Part shown: positions 1-8,223 of the stretch, piece by piece
Position numbering within the stretch: the first letter of the stretch is position 1
Layout of the letters: each line of letters opens with the position of its first letter
Source of the DNA: Marinitoga sp. 1197
Lineage (GTDB): Bacteria > Thermotogota > Thermotogae > Petrotogales > Petrotogaceae
DNA length: 64,000 nucleotides
Assembly: GCF_001021165.1 (NCBI RefSeq)
Contig: NZ_AZAY01000015.1
Span: forward strand, 1-64,000
Direction: 5' to 3'
Position numbers and translations under genes: made by a program
The notes under the pieces: generated by a model
The model's input: the letters and a program-made list of their open reading frames with translations, nothing else
Told to the model about the DNA's origin: nothing
Database searches by the model: none

Positions 1-5
1 GGAAA

Positions 6-212
6 ATGAAAAAGGTAGTGATATATGCTATTTTGTTGATGATGTTTGTAAATATGATTCCAGTAAATATTTTTGCTGATTCAAAAGTTGTTAATGTAAA
101 AGTTTTAACTAATGATGAAATGAAAAACATTATAAGAATAGATATGCCATCTGGAACAAGAAGAGATAAATTAGAAGTGCTTGCTCCAAGATATGTTAAA
201 ATTAACTATTAA
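6..212 (+). CDS. Small secreted protein of unknown function
   Basis: This 68-residue protein is not recognised. Residues 1-24 form a signal peptide: a Lys-Lys start, a hydrophobic core and an Ala-Asp ending. The remaining 44 residues are charged, with an IDMPSGTRRDKLEVLAP stretch. The start ATG is only six bases into the window, so an upstream ribosome site cannot be judged. It is followed 14 bp later by another secreted-protein gene, so it probably belongs to the same transcript. A truncated larger secreted protein is an alternative. Confidence 0.55.
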   Translation: MKKVVIYAILLMMFVNMIPVNIFADSKVVNVKVLTNDEMKNIIRIDMPSGTRRDKLEVLAPRYVKINY

Positions 213-226
213 CGAGAGGTGAAAAA

Positions 227-1213
227 GTGAGAAAATTTATAATAGTATTAATAGTTTTTATTAATGTAATGATTTTTTCGCATAATTTATCAATGAAAAA
301 TAAAATATATATTGATCCTATTAAAGTTGATTTAGATAAGTATATTGGAACAAATAATGGTCAGATTTTTTTAATAAAAGATATTGATAATTTAAATATT
401 GAAAGATATAATATTTATAATGAAGAGGTAACTAATTTTTTTGAATTTTTTAAAAACTTTTCTCTACCGGTTTTAGTAAAAAGTAATCCATTTTCAAAAC
501 AACCATATTACACCGAATTTTTAAAAGTAATAAATGATAAAATTTATATAATAGATCAGATTGGTGAAAAAAGAAATTTGTATATATTTTCACCTAAAAA
601 TAATGAAGAAAAAACGATAAAAATAAAAGGAGAAATTCGCTACACTTCCTTTATTTCATTTGATGCCAGGGATAACGATATTTTTTTAATTAATGAAGAA
701 GGATATTTATATTATTATAATATAAATAATGGAGTAAGTAAAAAAGGAAATGGTTTTCCTAATAAAAACAAAATAATGATTGTAAATAATAATGTCTATG
801 TTATTGTATATGATACAACTTTTAAATATCCGCATATAAGTATAATAAAATATGATTTTGATTTAAATATTAAAAACTTTAGCAACAGAGAATATTCGGT
901 AATAGAAACACAGTTTGATTTTATATCAGAAAATGAAGAAAGAGAAATATATAGTAGTTTTATCGAAGATTATATAAAAATCACAAAATTTAAAAATTAT
1001 ATAATAATAATGGATGAAAAGAATTTTTATATAATAGACACAAGAACAGATGAAAAAGGATACTCAAAGTTATTTAAAAAAATACCGATAAAAGAAGTGA
1101 TCGATAAAAAAGTGGGAAGTATAAACAAATTAATACTAGATGCTGATGAAAAAAATATATATCTTATAAACAAAGAAAATTATATATTATATGTTCTAAG
1201 TTTAAATATTTAA
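227..1213 (+). CDS. Secreted beta-propeller-like protein
   Basis: The 328-residue product starts at a GTG behind a GAGAGGTG ribosome site and begins with a hydrophobic export signal (residues 1-20). The rest is rich in short beta-strand-like segments with recurring patterns such as DNDIFLINEEGYLYYYNI and KNIYLINKENYILYVL, typical of beta-propeller blades that end in 'hydrophobic-x-hydrophobic-D/N'. No catalytic motif is visible. It likely acts outside the cytoplasmic membrane. Its neighbours are also secreted and include a second propeller-like protein at 1628. The function is unknown and the fold assignment is inference. Confidence 0.55.
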   Translation: MRKFIIVLIVFINVMIFSHNLSMKNKIYIDPIKVDLDKYIGTNNGQIFLIKDIDNLNIERYNIYNEEVTNFFEFFKNFSLPVLVKSNPFSKQPYYTEFLKVINDKIYIIDQIGEKRNLYIFSPKNNEEKTIKIKGEIRYTSFISFDARDNDIFLINEEGYLYYYNINNGVSKKGNGFPNKNKIMIVNNNVYVIVYDTTFKYPHISIIKYDFDLNIKNFSNREYSVIETQFDFISENEEREIYSSFIEDYIKITKFKNYIIIMDEKNFYIIDTRTDEKGYSKLFKKIPIKEVIDKKVGSINKLILDADEKNIYLINKENYILYVLSLNI

Positions 1214-1217
1214 AAAA

Positions 1218-1244
1218 TATGGAGGAGTTATCAACTCCTCCATA
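1218..1244 (+). terminator. Intergenic hairpin, possible weak terminator
   Basis: A perfect 12-bp stem (TATGGAGGAGTT / AACTCCTCCATA) encloses a 3-nt loop, ATC. It lies directly after the stop of the 328-residue gene. No T-run follows, so it may instead be an RNA-stability hairpin or a partial terminator within the operon. Confidence 0.45.
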
Positions 1245-1266
1245 TAATAATGAAGGGTGGTAAGAC

Positions 1267-1623
1267 ATGAAAAGGATAATAATATTTTTTTATACAATAT
1301 TGTGTATAACTATATTTTCTAACAATGGAGAATATTTTAAGAAATATTTTTTAAAAATATTTAATGGAAAAGATTTTCAAGTAGTATTAGAAAACGAGAA
1401 AACTGAATTTTATGAATTATCGAATTTTTCCATATACACTAATTATCCTTATAATGATAGATTTTATGGTAATTTAAATGCCGGAATAAAATTAAAAATT
1501 TTTGATTACTCACATATGCTGGAGAATAAAAAATTAGAATATCGTAATAAAATTAGTATTGCAAATATTGAAGCAAGAAAAATGAATTATCAAGATATAA
1601 AACTTAGGGTGAAAGGATGGTAA
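1267..1623 (+). CDS. Small secreted protein, possibly a truncated TolC-like protein
   Basis: This 118-residue protein begins with a cleavable-type signal peptide (about residues 1-18) and has a GGGTGG ribosome site. The second half, about residues 75-118, looks like a strand followed by an amphipathic helix (NAGIKLKIFDYSHMLENKKL onward). That resembles the point in outer-membrane efflux (TolC-like) proteins where a barrel strand passes into the helical tunnel. TolC proteins are about 400-450 residues, so this would be a fragment. The resemblance is weak and the protein may be an independent small secreted protein. The next gene starts 4 bp after its stop. Confidence 0.4.
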   Translation: MKRIIIFFYTILCITIFSNNGEYFKKYFLKIFNGKDFQVVLENEKTEFYELSNFSIYTNYPYNDRFYGNLNAGIKLKIFDYSHMLENKKLEYRNKISIANIEARKMNYQDIKLRVKGW

Positions 1624-1627
1624 GAAA

Positions 1628-2917
1628 ATGAAAAAATATATAATCCTATACTTTTTTTTAGTTGCAATGTTGGTAATTATATTTCCTCATGAATTAAAAT
1701 ATTATTTTAGAGAAATAAAACCATTAAATTTAAAACCAATATATACAATAGCAACAGACAAAAAATATAAATTTGATGATGGTTCAGATATTTCAGAAGA
1801 AGAGATTATTACTATACCACAAGAAATAATAAATGAATATTTTCCATTATCTTCTATGTATTGGATAGTTAGCGAAGATGGTAATAATATATATATTTTT
1901 AAAGGAGTAGTTGTATCATATGGAATGCCCGTTGATTATTTAGATTTAAAAGAACGTAAAGCCTTTGTTTATGTTATCAATCTAAAAACTAAAAAAATAA
2001 AAAAAATACAAATTAAAAAATTTGCACCACCACCATTTGCAGAAGGACTTGCTGTTAGAGATATAAAAGAAAAAAATGGGAAAATATACTTTTTTACAAA
2101 CAGTGGAATAAGCGTATTTAACAAAGATTTTAAAATGATAGATTTTTATATTTTTGAAGATATTGCAAACCTTATTTCCAAGAAAACAAAAGAAGATTAT
2201 TATAATAAAAATATTTCTGTAGTTGGATATAGCCACGGAAAGGAAATGATGATAGATAAAAATGAAAATATTCATATAATTAGTAATGTATATGAATATA
2301 TAAATTCAAAAAAAATTCATAGTGTTATATATCGAAAATATAGTTCATTAAATAAAAAAGAAAAATACTTTGGATATACAATATATGGAATAAAAAAAGA
2401 ATATGAAATAAAGCAGGAATTATTTGAAACAAGTAAAATGGAATCATTTTTATTAGAAGATAAAGAAATACCATATTTACTGATATTTGAAGAAAATATT
2501 AATAATCAAGAATATAATCTTTATAAAAAAATAAACAGACTTGCTTTATGGAAGATTACAGAAGATGGAATAACTGAAAGAAATAAAATTATTGATACAA
2601 GATATTCTTTTAGATATGAACAAATTACGCATGCAGCAGAATTAATAGAAAATAATTTATATTTATTAACAACTGACCCAAAAATGGGATACACAAATAC
2701 AGGAAATTTGTGTTTTATAAAAAAATATGAAATTAAAGATATAGGTTTAGTTGAAAAAAATGCAAAAATATTTTTGAATTTTGGGGATAAAGAACCTGTT
2801 CAACCATATAAATTTATACCTACTGATATAAAAATAAAAAAAATAAACAATATACTATGTTATTATGTATATGATAAATTTTATGAAAGATTTGTAATAT
2901 TTAAAGAAATAGAATAA
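1628..2917 (+). CDS. Secreted protein with beta-propeller character
   Basis: The 429-residue product has a short basic N-terminus and a hydrophobic segment (residues 5-21) consistent with export or a membrane anchor. The body has repeated beta-strand blocks such as NIYIFKGVVVSYGMPV, FVYVINLKTKKIKKI and KIYFFTNSGISVFNKDFKMI, resembling six-bladed propeller proteins. No active-site motif is apparent. The preceding gene ends in ...AAAGGATGG, which supplies its ribosome site, so the two are probably translated together. It is paralogous in style, though not obviously in sequence, to the 328-residue protein upstream. Function unknown. Confidence 0.5.
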   Translation: MKKYIILYFFLVAMLVIIFPHELKYYFREIKPLNLKPIYTIATDKKYKFDDGSDISEEEIITIPQEIINEYFPLSSMYWIVSEDGNNIYIFKGVVVSYGMPVDYLDLKERKAFVYVINLKTKKIKKIQIKKFAPPPFAEGLAVRDIKEKNGKIYFFTNSGISVFNKDFKMIDFYIFEDIANLISKKTKEDYYNKNISVVGYSHGKEMMIDKNENIHIISNVYEYINSKKIHSVIYRKYSSLNKKEKYFGYTIYGIKKEYEIKQELFETSKMESFLLEDKEIPYLLIFEENINNQEYNLYKKINRLALWKITEDGITERNKIIDTRYSFRYEQITHAAELIENNLYLLTTDPKMGYTNTGNLCFIKKYEIKDIGLVEKNAKIFLNFGDKEPVQPYKFIPTDIKIKKINNILCYYVYDKFYERFVIFKEIE

Positions 2918-2929
2918 CAGGAGGAAGAG

Positions 2930-3097
2930 ATGAAAAAAAATATTTTTTTACTATTAACAATTTTTGGCATATTCATTATTGCGTATGGGGAAAATAATAT
3001 TAAAAATATTTTTTTAAATTATGAAGATGCATATAAATACTATGTCTCAAATTTAAATTCAGTCTATGAAATAAAAAATGAAAATAATATATTATAA
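2930..3097 (+). CDS. Short secreted ORF, probably a frameshifted remnant
   Basis: A 55-codon ORF follows a strong AGGAGGAAGAG ribosome site and encodes a signal peptide (residues 1-19) plus a helix-like tail containing NYEDAYKYYVSNLNSVYEI. Shifting frame by one base near 3089 gives a further protein-like stretch (YYNLKIEEFIETYTKIKNTN) that runs to a stop at 3159-3161. The gene therefore looks like the 5' end of a once longer protein that lost its frame. The EDAYKYYVSNL segment resembles the first helix of TolC-like proteins, which is only suggestive. Confidence 0.45.
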   Translation: MKKNIFLLLTIFGIFIIAYGENNIKNIFLNYEDAYKYYVSNLNSVYEIKNENNIL

Positions 3098-3157
3098 TTT
3101 AAAAATTGAAGAGTTTATTGAAACTTATACCAAAATAAAAAATACAAACAGCCTCTC

Positions 3158-3186
3158 TTGAAATAAAAGAAAAATAATGATATAAT
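3158..3186 (+). promoter_or_regulatory. Sigma-70-type promoter of the thiamine operon
   Basis: TTGAAA at 3158-3163 and a perfect TATAAT at 3181-3186 are separated by 17 bp. The riboswitch begins about 25 bp downstream, so transcription would start just ahead of the aptamer. Confidence 0.85.
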
Positions 3187-3210
3187 CAAAATGAAAAGTG
3201 AATAAAAAAG

Positions 3211-3304
3211 ATCCGCAGGGGAGCTACTAATCCGTAGCTGAGAGTGAGGTGGAAGCCTCTGACCCTTATAACTTGATCTGGTTAATACCAGCGAAAGGAG
3301 CGGA
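3211..3304 (+). promoter_or_regulatory. TPP riboswitch (THI element)
   Basis: The region carries the conserved TPP-aptamer landmarks in order: GGGGAGC near the 5' end, GCTGAGAG at about 3237-3244, CTGACCC at about 3258-3264, and CTTGATCTGGTTAATACCAG followed by CGAAAGGAG. A closing P1 stem pairs TCCGC (3212-3216) with GCGGA (3300-3304). It precedes thiamine biosynthesis genes and is followed by an intrinsic terminator, so binding of thiamine pyrophosphate should shut the operon off by transcription termination. Confidence 0.95.
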
Positions 3305-3320
3305 GCAGAGATAGAAATCA

Positions 3321-3349
3321 ATCTCCTGCTTCGTGCAGGGGATTTTTTT
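3321..3349 (+). terminator. Riboswitch-controlled intrinsic terminator
   Basis: A 9-bp stem (ATCTCCTGC / GCAGGGGAT, one G-T pair) with loop TTCGT is followed by seven T residues. It lies between the TPP aptamer and thiS and is the expected expression platform. The thiS ribosome site follows at about 3355. Confidence 0.85.
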
Positions 3350-3367
3350 ATAGCAGGAGGTGATCTC

Positions 3368-3565
3368 TTGAGAGTATATATAAACGGTAAAGAAAAAGAG
3401 TGTAAAAGCAGTACATTAAAGGAATTACTCGAAGAACTCTCTTTAAGTAACAAACCTGTCGTTGTAATAAAAAACAGCGAAATTATCTCAATCAAGAATT
3501 ATATTGAACATCGTTTATCCAAAAACGACAAAATTGAAATCATTACGGTAGTGGGAGGTGGTTGA
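3368..3565 (+). CDS. thiS: Sulfur carrier protein ThiS
   Basis: ThiS is the ubiquitin-like carrier whose C-terminal glycine is thiocarboxylated to donate sulfur for the thiazole ring of thiamine. The 65-residue product has the MRVYINGKE start of the family and ends VVGGG, the di-glycine tail needed for adenylation. The start is a TTG placed behind AGGAGGTG. Its 3' end overlaps thiG by 8 bp, and the last glycine codons double as the thiG ribosome site. It is the first gene of a TPP-riboswitch operon. No thiF adenylyltransferase is seen in the window. Confidence 0.9.
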   Translation: MRVYINGKEKECKSSTLKELLEELSLSNKPVVVIKNSEIISIKNYIEHRLSKNDKIEIITVVGGG

Positions 3566-4325
3566 TATTAATTTTTACGGTGAAGAAATCAATAATCTAT
3601 TTTTCATGGGAACAGGAAAATTTAGGGATTATAATATTATGAAAAAAGCCATAGAAGAATCAAATATAGAAGTAGTTACCGTTGCAATGAGAAGGGCTTC
3701 ATACAGCAACATGAATGAAAGTATTTTAGACTATATTAATGTAAAAAAAATAATGGTAAACACATCTGGGGCAAGAAATGCACATGAGGCATTGTTGATT
3801 GCAAAAGCTGGAAAAGAATTAATGAATACAGATTGGGTGAAAATAGAAATCATAAATGATTCAAAGTATCTAATGCCGGATAATCAGGAAACCATAAAAG
3901 CATGTAAATTACTAACTGAAAATGGTTTTAAAGTATTTCCTTATATGTATCCTGATTTATATGATGCGCGAAAAATGATAGAAAATGGTGCAGAGATCTT
4001 AATGCCACTTGGCTCACCAATAGGTACAAACAAAGGATTCAGAACAAAGGAGTTTGTAAAGATTCTTTTAAACGAATTTGATGTGAAGATAATAATAGAT
4101 GCAGGAATAGGAAAAACATCACATGTAGCAGAAGCAATGGAAACTGGCTGTCATGCAGTTCTTGCAAACACAGCAGTTTCGATAGCAGATGATCCCGTCA
4201 AGATGGTAAAGGCTTTTTCTCTTGCTGCTGAAGCTGGGAGACTCGCATATCTATCAGGAATGCCTGAAGAAAAAGAGGTGGCAGAAGCATCTTCGCCATT
4301 GTTCGATTATATAGGAAGAGATTGA
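3558..4325 (+). CDS. thiG: Thiazole synthase ThiG
   Basis: ThiG forms the thiazole phosphate moiety of thiamine from deoxyxylulose phosphate, dehydroglycine and ThiS thiocarboxylate. The 255-residue length fits the TIM-barrel family. Family motifs seen are FMGTGKF near the start, VTVAMRR, NTSGARNAHEALLIAKAG, a VKIEIINDSKYLMPD segment that holds the Schiff-base lysine region, EILMPLGSPIGTNKG, and VLANTAVSIADDPVKMVKAF for phosphate binding. The start is GTG, overlapping thiS. thiH follows immediately, consistent with a ThiG-ThiH partnership. Confidence 0.93.
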   Translation: MVDINFYGEEINNLFFMGTGKFRDYNIMKKAIEESNIEVVTVAMRRASYSNMNESILDYINVKKIMVNTSGARNAHEALLIAKAGKELMNTDWVKIEIINDSKYLMPDNQETIKACKLLTENGFKVFPYMYPDLYDARKMIENGAEILMPLGSPIGTNKGFRTKEFVKILLNEFDVKIIIDAGIGKTSHVAEAMETGCHAVLANTAVSIADDPVKMVKAFSLAAEAGRLAYLSGMPEEKEVAEASSPLFDYIGRD

Positions 4326-4326
4326 C

Positions 4327-5394
4327 ATGTTTTCTGAGAATGTTGAAAAAATCATCAAATATGTAGAAAATGAAAGAAAAAAAGAACACTATATCAACTT
4401 AAACAAAGAGTTTTTTGCTGTAAATGAAATATTTGGTTTACTTGAAAACATAAATCTTCGAACAATGGCGAAGAAAGTAATGAAAAATAATAGAAAATTC
4501 TTTGGTGATGTTATATTTCTATATGCGCCATTATATATATCAAATTATTGCATAAATGGATGTACATACTGCGGATTCAAGGCAACAAACAAGATCCAGA
4601 GAAAAAAATTAACATATGAAGAAATAGAAAAAGAGGCTTTATATTTAAAAAACACAGGCATAGACCATGTCCTCATATTAACAGGTGAAGACCCTGTAAC
4701 TACAGATTTAGATTATCTATATAATACAATAAAATTATTGAAAAGATTTTTCAAAGAGATTTCTATAGAAACGTATTCTTTAAAAGAAGATGATTATAAA
4801 GAACTTATTTCAGTGGGATTAATAGGTGTTACAATGTATCAGGAAACATATTGCATAAAAGAATATAAAGAAGTCCATCTTTTTGGCCCAAAAAGCAATT
4901 ATAAAAAACGCCTAGATACAATAGAACATGCAATAAAAGCCGGAATTAGGGAAATAAATATAGGCGCATTACTTGGATTATATGAACCAGAATTTGAAAT
5001 AATAATGCTTGCGTATCATATGGATTATCTATTAAAAAATTATCCTGAAATAGAATATGCAATATCCTTTCCAAGGATAAAATCTGCATACAATGTAAAA
5101 AACAATTTTTATATTATTCCTGATAAACAGCTTATACATTACATTCTTACTTTAAAATTGATTTTTCCAAGGGTTCATATAAATATTTCAACACGTGAAA
5201 ATGTTGATTTTCGAAATGCAATCGTGGGAATTGCAACAAAGATGTCAGCTGGTTCAACAACAAAAGTTGGTGGATATACAATATATAAAGAATCAACAAA
5301 ACAATTTGAAATAGAAGATAAACGAAACTTTCAGGAGTTTATTAACTATATAAAAAGTAGAGGATATAATCCTACAACAGTAAACTGGTTTTAA
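4327..5394 (+). CDS. thiH: Tyrosine lyase ThiH (radical SAM)
   Basis: ThiH cleaves tyrosine with S-adenosylmethionine to give dehydroglycine for thiazole formation. The radical-SAM CX3CX2C cluster motif is C75-C79-C82 (CINGCTYCGF). Other family segments are HVLILTGEDP, MYQETYCIKEYKEVHLFGPK and NIGALLGLYEPEFE. The 355-residue protein is strikingly similar in motif layout to HydG at 60216 of this window, but lacks the HydG C-terminal cluster cysteines, which supports ThiH. It starts one base after the thiG stop, indicating translational coupling. Anaerobic organisms use ThiH rather than the oxygen-dependent ThiO. Confidence 0.9.
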   Translation: MFSENVEKIIKYVENERKKEHYINLNKEFFAVNEIFGLLENINLRTMAKKVMKNNRKFFGDVIFLYAPLYISNYCINGCTYCGFKATNKIQRKKLTYEEIEKEALYLKNTGIDHVLILTGEDPVTTDLDYLYNTIKLLKRFFKEISIETYSLKEDDYKELISVGLIGVTMYQETYCIKEYKEVHLFGPKSNYKKRLDTIEHAIKAGIREINIGALLGLYEPEFEIIMLAYHMDYLLKNYPEIEYAISFPRIKSAYNVKNNFYIIPDKQLIHYILTLKLIFPRVHINISTRENVDFRNAIVGIATKMSAGSTTKVGGYTIYKESTKQFEIEDKRNFQEFINYIKSRGYNPTTVNWF

Positions 5395-5406
5395 GGAGGA
5401 AAGAAA

Positions 5407-6708
5407 ATGACACAATTGGAATTCGCAAAAATGGGCGTTATTACGGAAGAGATGATAATAGCAGCAAAGCATGAAAATATATCTCCGGAATTATTGAGAG
5501 AAAAAATAGCTTCTGGAAGAGTCGTGTTACCCAAAAATAAAAATCATAATTTTAAAAATATCAGAGCTATTGGTGAAGGACTAAAAACAAAGATAAATAT
5601 TAATATAGGTACTTCTCAGGGATACACGGATTTAAATGAAGAAATTAAAAAGTTGGGAATTGCAGAAAAATATGATGCGGATTCAATAATGGACCTTTCA
5701 ACATGGGGAGATTTAAGCTATATAAGAAGTGAAATAATCAAAAATTCAAATATCATGGTTGGGACGGTACCAGTATATGATGCTGCAACAAAAGCCGTAC
5801 AACAGAAAAAAAGAGTAATTGATTTTGAAGCTGAAGATTTCATTCAAATGGTAAAAGACCATGCCGAAGATGGTGTTGATTTTATGACAATACACGCAGG
5901 TATTACCAGAACAACCATTGAAAAATTGAGAAATTCAAACAGAATAACAAAAATAGTCTCACGTGGTGGTTCAATAATTGTTGGATGGATGATAAAAAAT
6001 CACAAAGAAAATCCATTTTACGAATTTTATGATAAAATACTGAAAATATGTAAGGAATACGATATAACAATAAGCCTTGGTGATGGTATGAGACCTGGAT
6101 CCCTCCACGATGCAACCGATGACCTTCAATTTGAGGAATTATTGAGATTGGGAGAACTTGTAAAAAGAGCCCGTGAAGCCGGAGTTCAGGTAATGGTTGA
6201 AGGTCCGGGCCATATGCCAATCGATGAAATTGAGGCCAATGTGATATTACAAAAGAAAATCTGTAATGGAGCACCTTTTTATGTACTTGGTCCAATCACA
6301 ACGGATATTGCCCCAGGATACGACCATATAACCTCTGCAATAGGTGGGGCTATTGCTGCAGCCAAAGGAGCGGATTTCCTTTGTGCAGTAACACCTGCGG
6401 AACATCTCAGATTGCCAACTATAGAAGATATAAAAGACGGGGTAATAGCAACAAAGATAGCAGCTCATTCAGCGGACATAGCTAAAAATAGAAAAAACAT
6501 GGATATTGATAATGAAATGAGCAAAGCAAGAAAACAGTTCGACTGGGAGAAACAGTTTGAACTTGCATTGGATCAGGAAAAAGCTAAAAAATTCTATACC
6601 GCAAGAAAAGGGAAAGAAAGTAATATGTGTTCTATGTGTGGACCATTATGCGCAATGAGAATTACAGAGGAATACCTCGAAAAAGCAGAAATATTGTTAA
6701 TAGAATAG
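5407..6708 (+). CDS. thiC: Phosphomethylpyrimidine synthase ThiC
   Basis: ThiC converts aminoimidazole ribotide into hydroxymethylpyrimidine phosphate, the pyrimidine half of thiamine, using an Fe-S cluster and SAM. The 433-residue protein has the family blocks INIGTSQGYTD, GTVPVYDAA, DFMTIHAGIT, RGGSIIVGWM, LGDGMRPGSLHDATDD, VEGPGHMPIDE and GPITTDIAPGYDHITSAIGG. The C-terminal cluster site reads CSMCGPLC, spaced CX2CX3C rather than the CX2CX4C typical of proteobacterial ThiC. It has a GGAGG ribosome site and sits between thiH and thiDN in the riboswitch operon. Confidence 0.96.
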   Translation: MTQLEFAKMGVITEEMIIAAKHENISPELLREKIASGRVVLPKNKNHNFKNIRAIGEGLKTKININIGTSQGYTDLNEEIKKLGIAEKYDADSIMDLSTWGDLSYIRSEIIKNSNIMVGTVPVYDAATKAVQQKKRVIDFEAEDFIQMVKDHAEDGVDFMTIHAGITRTTIEKLRNSNRITKIVSRGGSIIVGWMIKNHKENPFYEFYDKILKICKEYDITISLGDGMRPGSLHDATDDLQFEELLRLGELVKRAREAGVQVMVEGPGHMPIDEIEANVILQKKICNGAPFYVLGPITTDIAPGYDHITSAIGGAIAAAKGADFLCAVTPAEHLRLPTIEDIKDGVIATKIAAHSADIAKNRKNMDIDNEMSKARKQFDWEKQFELALDQEKAKKFYTARKGKESNMCSMCGPLCAMRITEEYLEKAEILLIE

Positions 6709-6716
6709 GAGGAATT

Positions 6717-7907
6717 ATGATGCTTGTATTTTCAGGATTTGATCCATCTGGTGGAGCAGGTATATTACAGGATATATCAATAATGAAAATGTTTAAAATA
6801 AGTCCAAAAGCTATTATATCAGCATACACAGTACAGAATGAAAAAGAATTTAAAAGTGTGGAGTTCAGAGAAAACTTTGAAGAATTTGACTTATTTGATA
6901 AATTCTTTTTAATAAAGGTGGGAATGGCAAATTCAAAACAAATTAAAATTTTGAGAAAAAGATATAATGAATCAAAAATAATATGGAATCCTGTAATTAA
7001 AACCTCTTCAGGATACAATATAATACCACCAGAAGATGTAAATGAAGGTTCAAAATACGTAGATTTAATGATAATGAACTCAGAAGAATATGAAGTGACA
7101 GATATCAAATGTGATGTAATAATCACAGGTGGTCACAAAAATACTGAAAAAATAGAAATAATATATAAAAATAAAAGATTCTATTCACCAAGATATAAAA
7201 AGGAATTGCACGGAACGGGTTGCGTATTCTCATCTCTAATATCAGCACACATTCATATTGGCTATACCATTGAAGAATCCATAACAGCCTCATTGTACTA
7301 TATGAATAAACTGGTTGAAAATTCTGAAAGTTCTGTAGAAACAGAAAGAATAACGTATGAAATTCATAGAGATTATATTATCAAAGAACTCTGGAAAATA
7401 AAACCTGAGATAATAAAATTGGGAAAATATACCATACCAGAAGTTGGTCAAAATATAGCATTTGCAATGCCAGAGGCAAAAAATGAAAATGATGTTGGAA
7501 AATTTCCCGGAAGAATACATAAACTTGGTGATGAAATAAATTTTATACATGAACCAGCATTTTTCGGAAAAAGCCATATGGCAAGGGCGGTTATCGCCAC
7601 AATGAAATACTTCCCATGGATAAGGTCTGGAATGAATATTATGTATAAAAAAGAATATATTAAAAAGGCTGAAGAAAAAGGTTATAAGACATTTTATCTT
7701 GATAGAAGTAAAGAACCGATAGAAATTCAAACTAAAGAAGGATATTCTATTCCATATGGACTTTCAAATATATATGAAACAACAAAAGAACCAGTAGATT
7801 TTGTTTGGGATGACGGTTTTTATGGAAAAGAAGCAATGATTAGAGTTTTTGGAAGAAATCCAAAGGAAGTTATTAAAAAAGTAAGGGATGTAGTTTTGTC
7901 TGATTGA
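6717..7907 (+). CDS. thiDN: HMP(-P) kinase fused to ThiN-type thiamine-phosphate synthase
   Basis: The N-terminal half (about residues 1-225) is ThiD, which phosphorylates hydroxymethylpyrimidine phosphate; it shows FSGFDPSGGAGILQD and the HGTGCVFSSLISAHI anion-hole motif. The C-terminal half (about 240-396) is a ThiN domain, with GKYTIPEVGQNIAFAMPEA, GKFPGRIHK and AVIATMKYFPWIRSGMN, which joins the thiazole and pyrimidine phosphates in place of ThiE. The start at 6717 is chosen because AGGAGGAATT lies just upstream and the ThiD motif begins at once; an upstream in-frame extension would overlap thiC. No thiE is present, so this fusion completes the pathway. Confidence 0.9.
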   Translation: MMLVFSGFDPSGGAGILQDISIMKMFKISPKAIISAYTVQNEKEFKSVEFRENFEEFDLFDKFFLIKVGMANSKQIKILRKRYNESKIIWNPVIKTSSGYNIIPPEDVNEGSKYVDLMIMNSEEYEVTDIKCDVIITGGHKNTEKIEIIYKNKRFYSPRYKKELHGTGCVFSSLISAHIHIGYTIEESITASLYYMNKLVENSESSVETERITYEIHRDYIIKELWKIKPEIIKLGKYTIPEVGQNIAFAMPEAKNENDVGKFPGRIHKLGDEINFIHEPAFFGKSHMARAVIATMKYFPWIRSGMNIMYKKEYIKKAEEKGYKTFYLDRSKEPIEIQTKEGYSIPYGLSNIYETTKEPVDFVWDDGFYGKEAMIRVFGRNPKEVIKKVRDVVLSD

Positions 7908-8035
7908 TAGAGTTTTTTTAATAGACAAATAAAATGTATAGGGATAGAAAATACAAAAAAGTTAATTAATTATACTGTATACACTAAAAACTCTAATTTA
8001 TATGGATTTTTATACAGGAAGAGGATTTTTTATTT

Positions 8036-8060
8036 GAGGTGCTCGAAGCACCTCATTTTT
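8036..8060 (+). terminator. Intrinsic terminator after the thiamine operon
   Basis: An 8-bp perfect stem GAGGTGCT / AGCACCTC with a CGA loop is followed by a T-run at 8056-8060. It lies about 130 bp beyond thiDN. Confidence 0.8.
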
Positions 8061-8135
8061 ATTAATAAAATTAGTATCTTCAAAAATTCTAAAATACCAT
8101 TGTTCACAATACTTTCATATTAGCTTTTTAAAAAG

Positions 8136-8221
8136 TTTACCTCCCTGGTGTGCAATATAATTGGTTAAATTATTATTTGATTCGGTAAAATCAAACTATA
8201 CACTTTTACAGGGAGGTTAAA
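8136..8221 (+). promoter_or_regulatory. Long-range inverted repeat covering the ribosome site of a decayed ORF
   Basis: TTTACCTCCCTG at 8136-8147 pairs with CAGGGAGGTTAAA at 8209-8221 with one unpaired T. The downstream arm is exactly the ribosome site of the short ORF starting at 8224. Such an arrangement could hold translation down or could be one end of an insertion sequence. This is inference from pairing only. Confidence 0.4.
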
Positions 8222-8223
8222 TC

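Noticed and set aside
3115-3495. Minus-strand 126-codon frame across the TPP riboswitch
   Set aside because: It runs antisense to a well-defined aptamer, terminator and thiS, and lacks a start signal.
5903-6468. Minus-strand frames inside thiC
   Set aside because: They arise from the codon structure of thiC; the compositions (Leu, His, Cys rich) are typical of antisense shadows.
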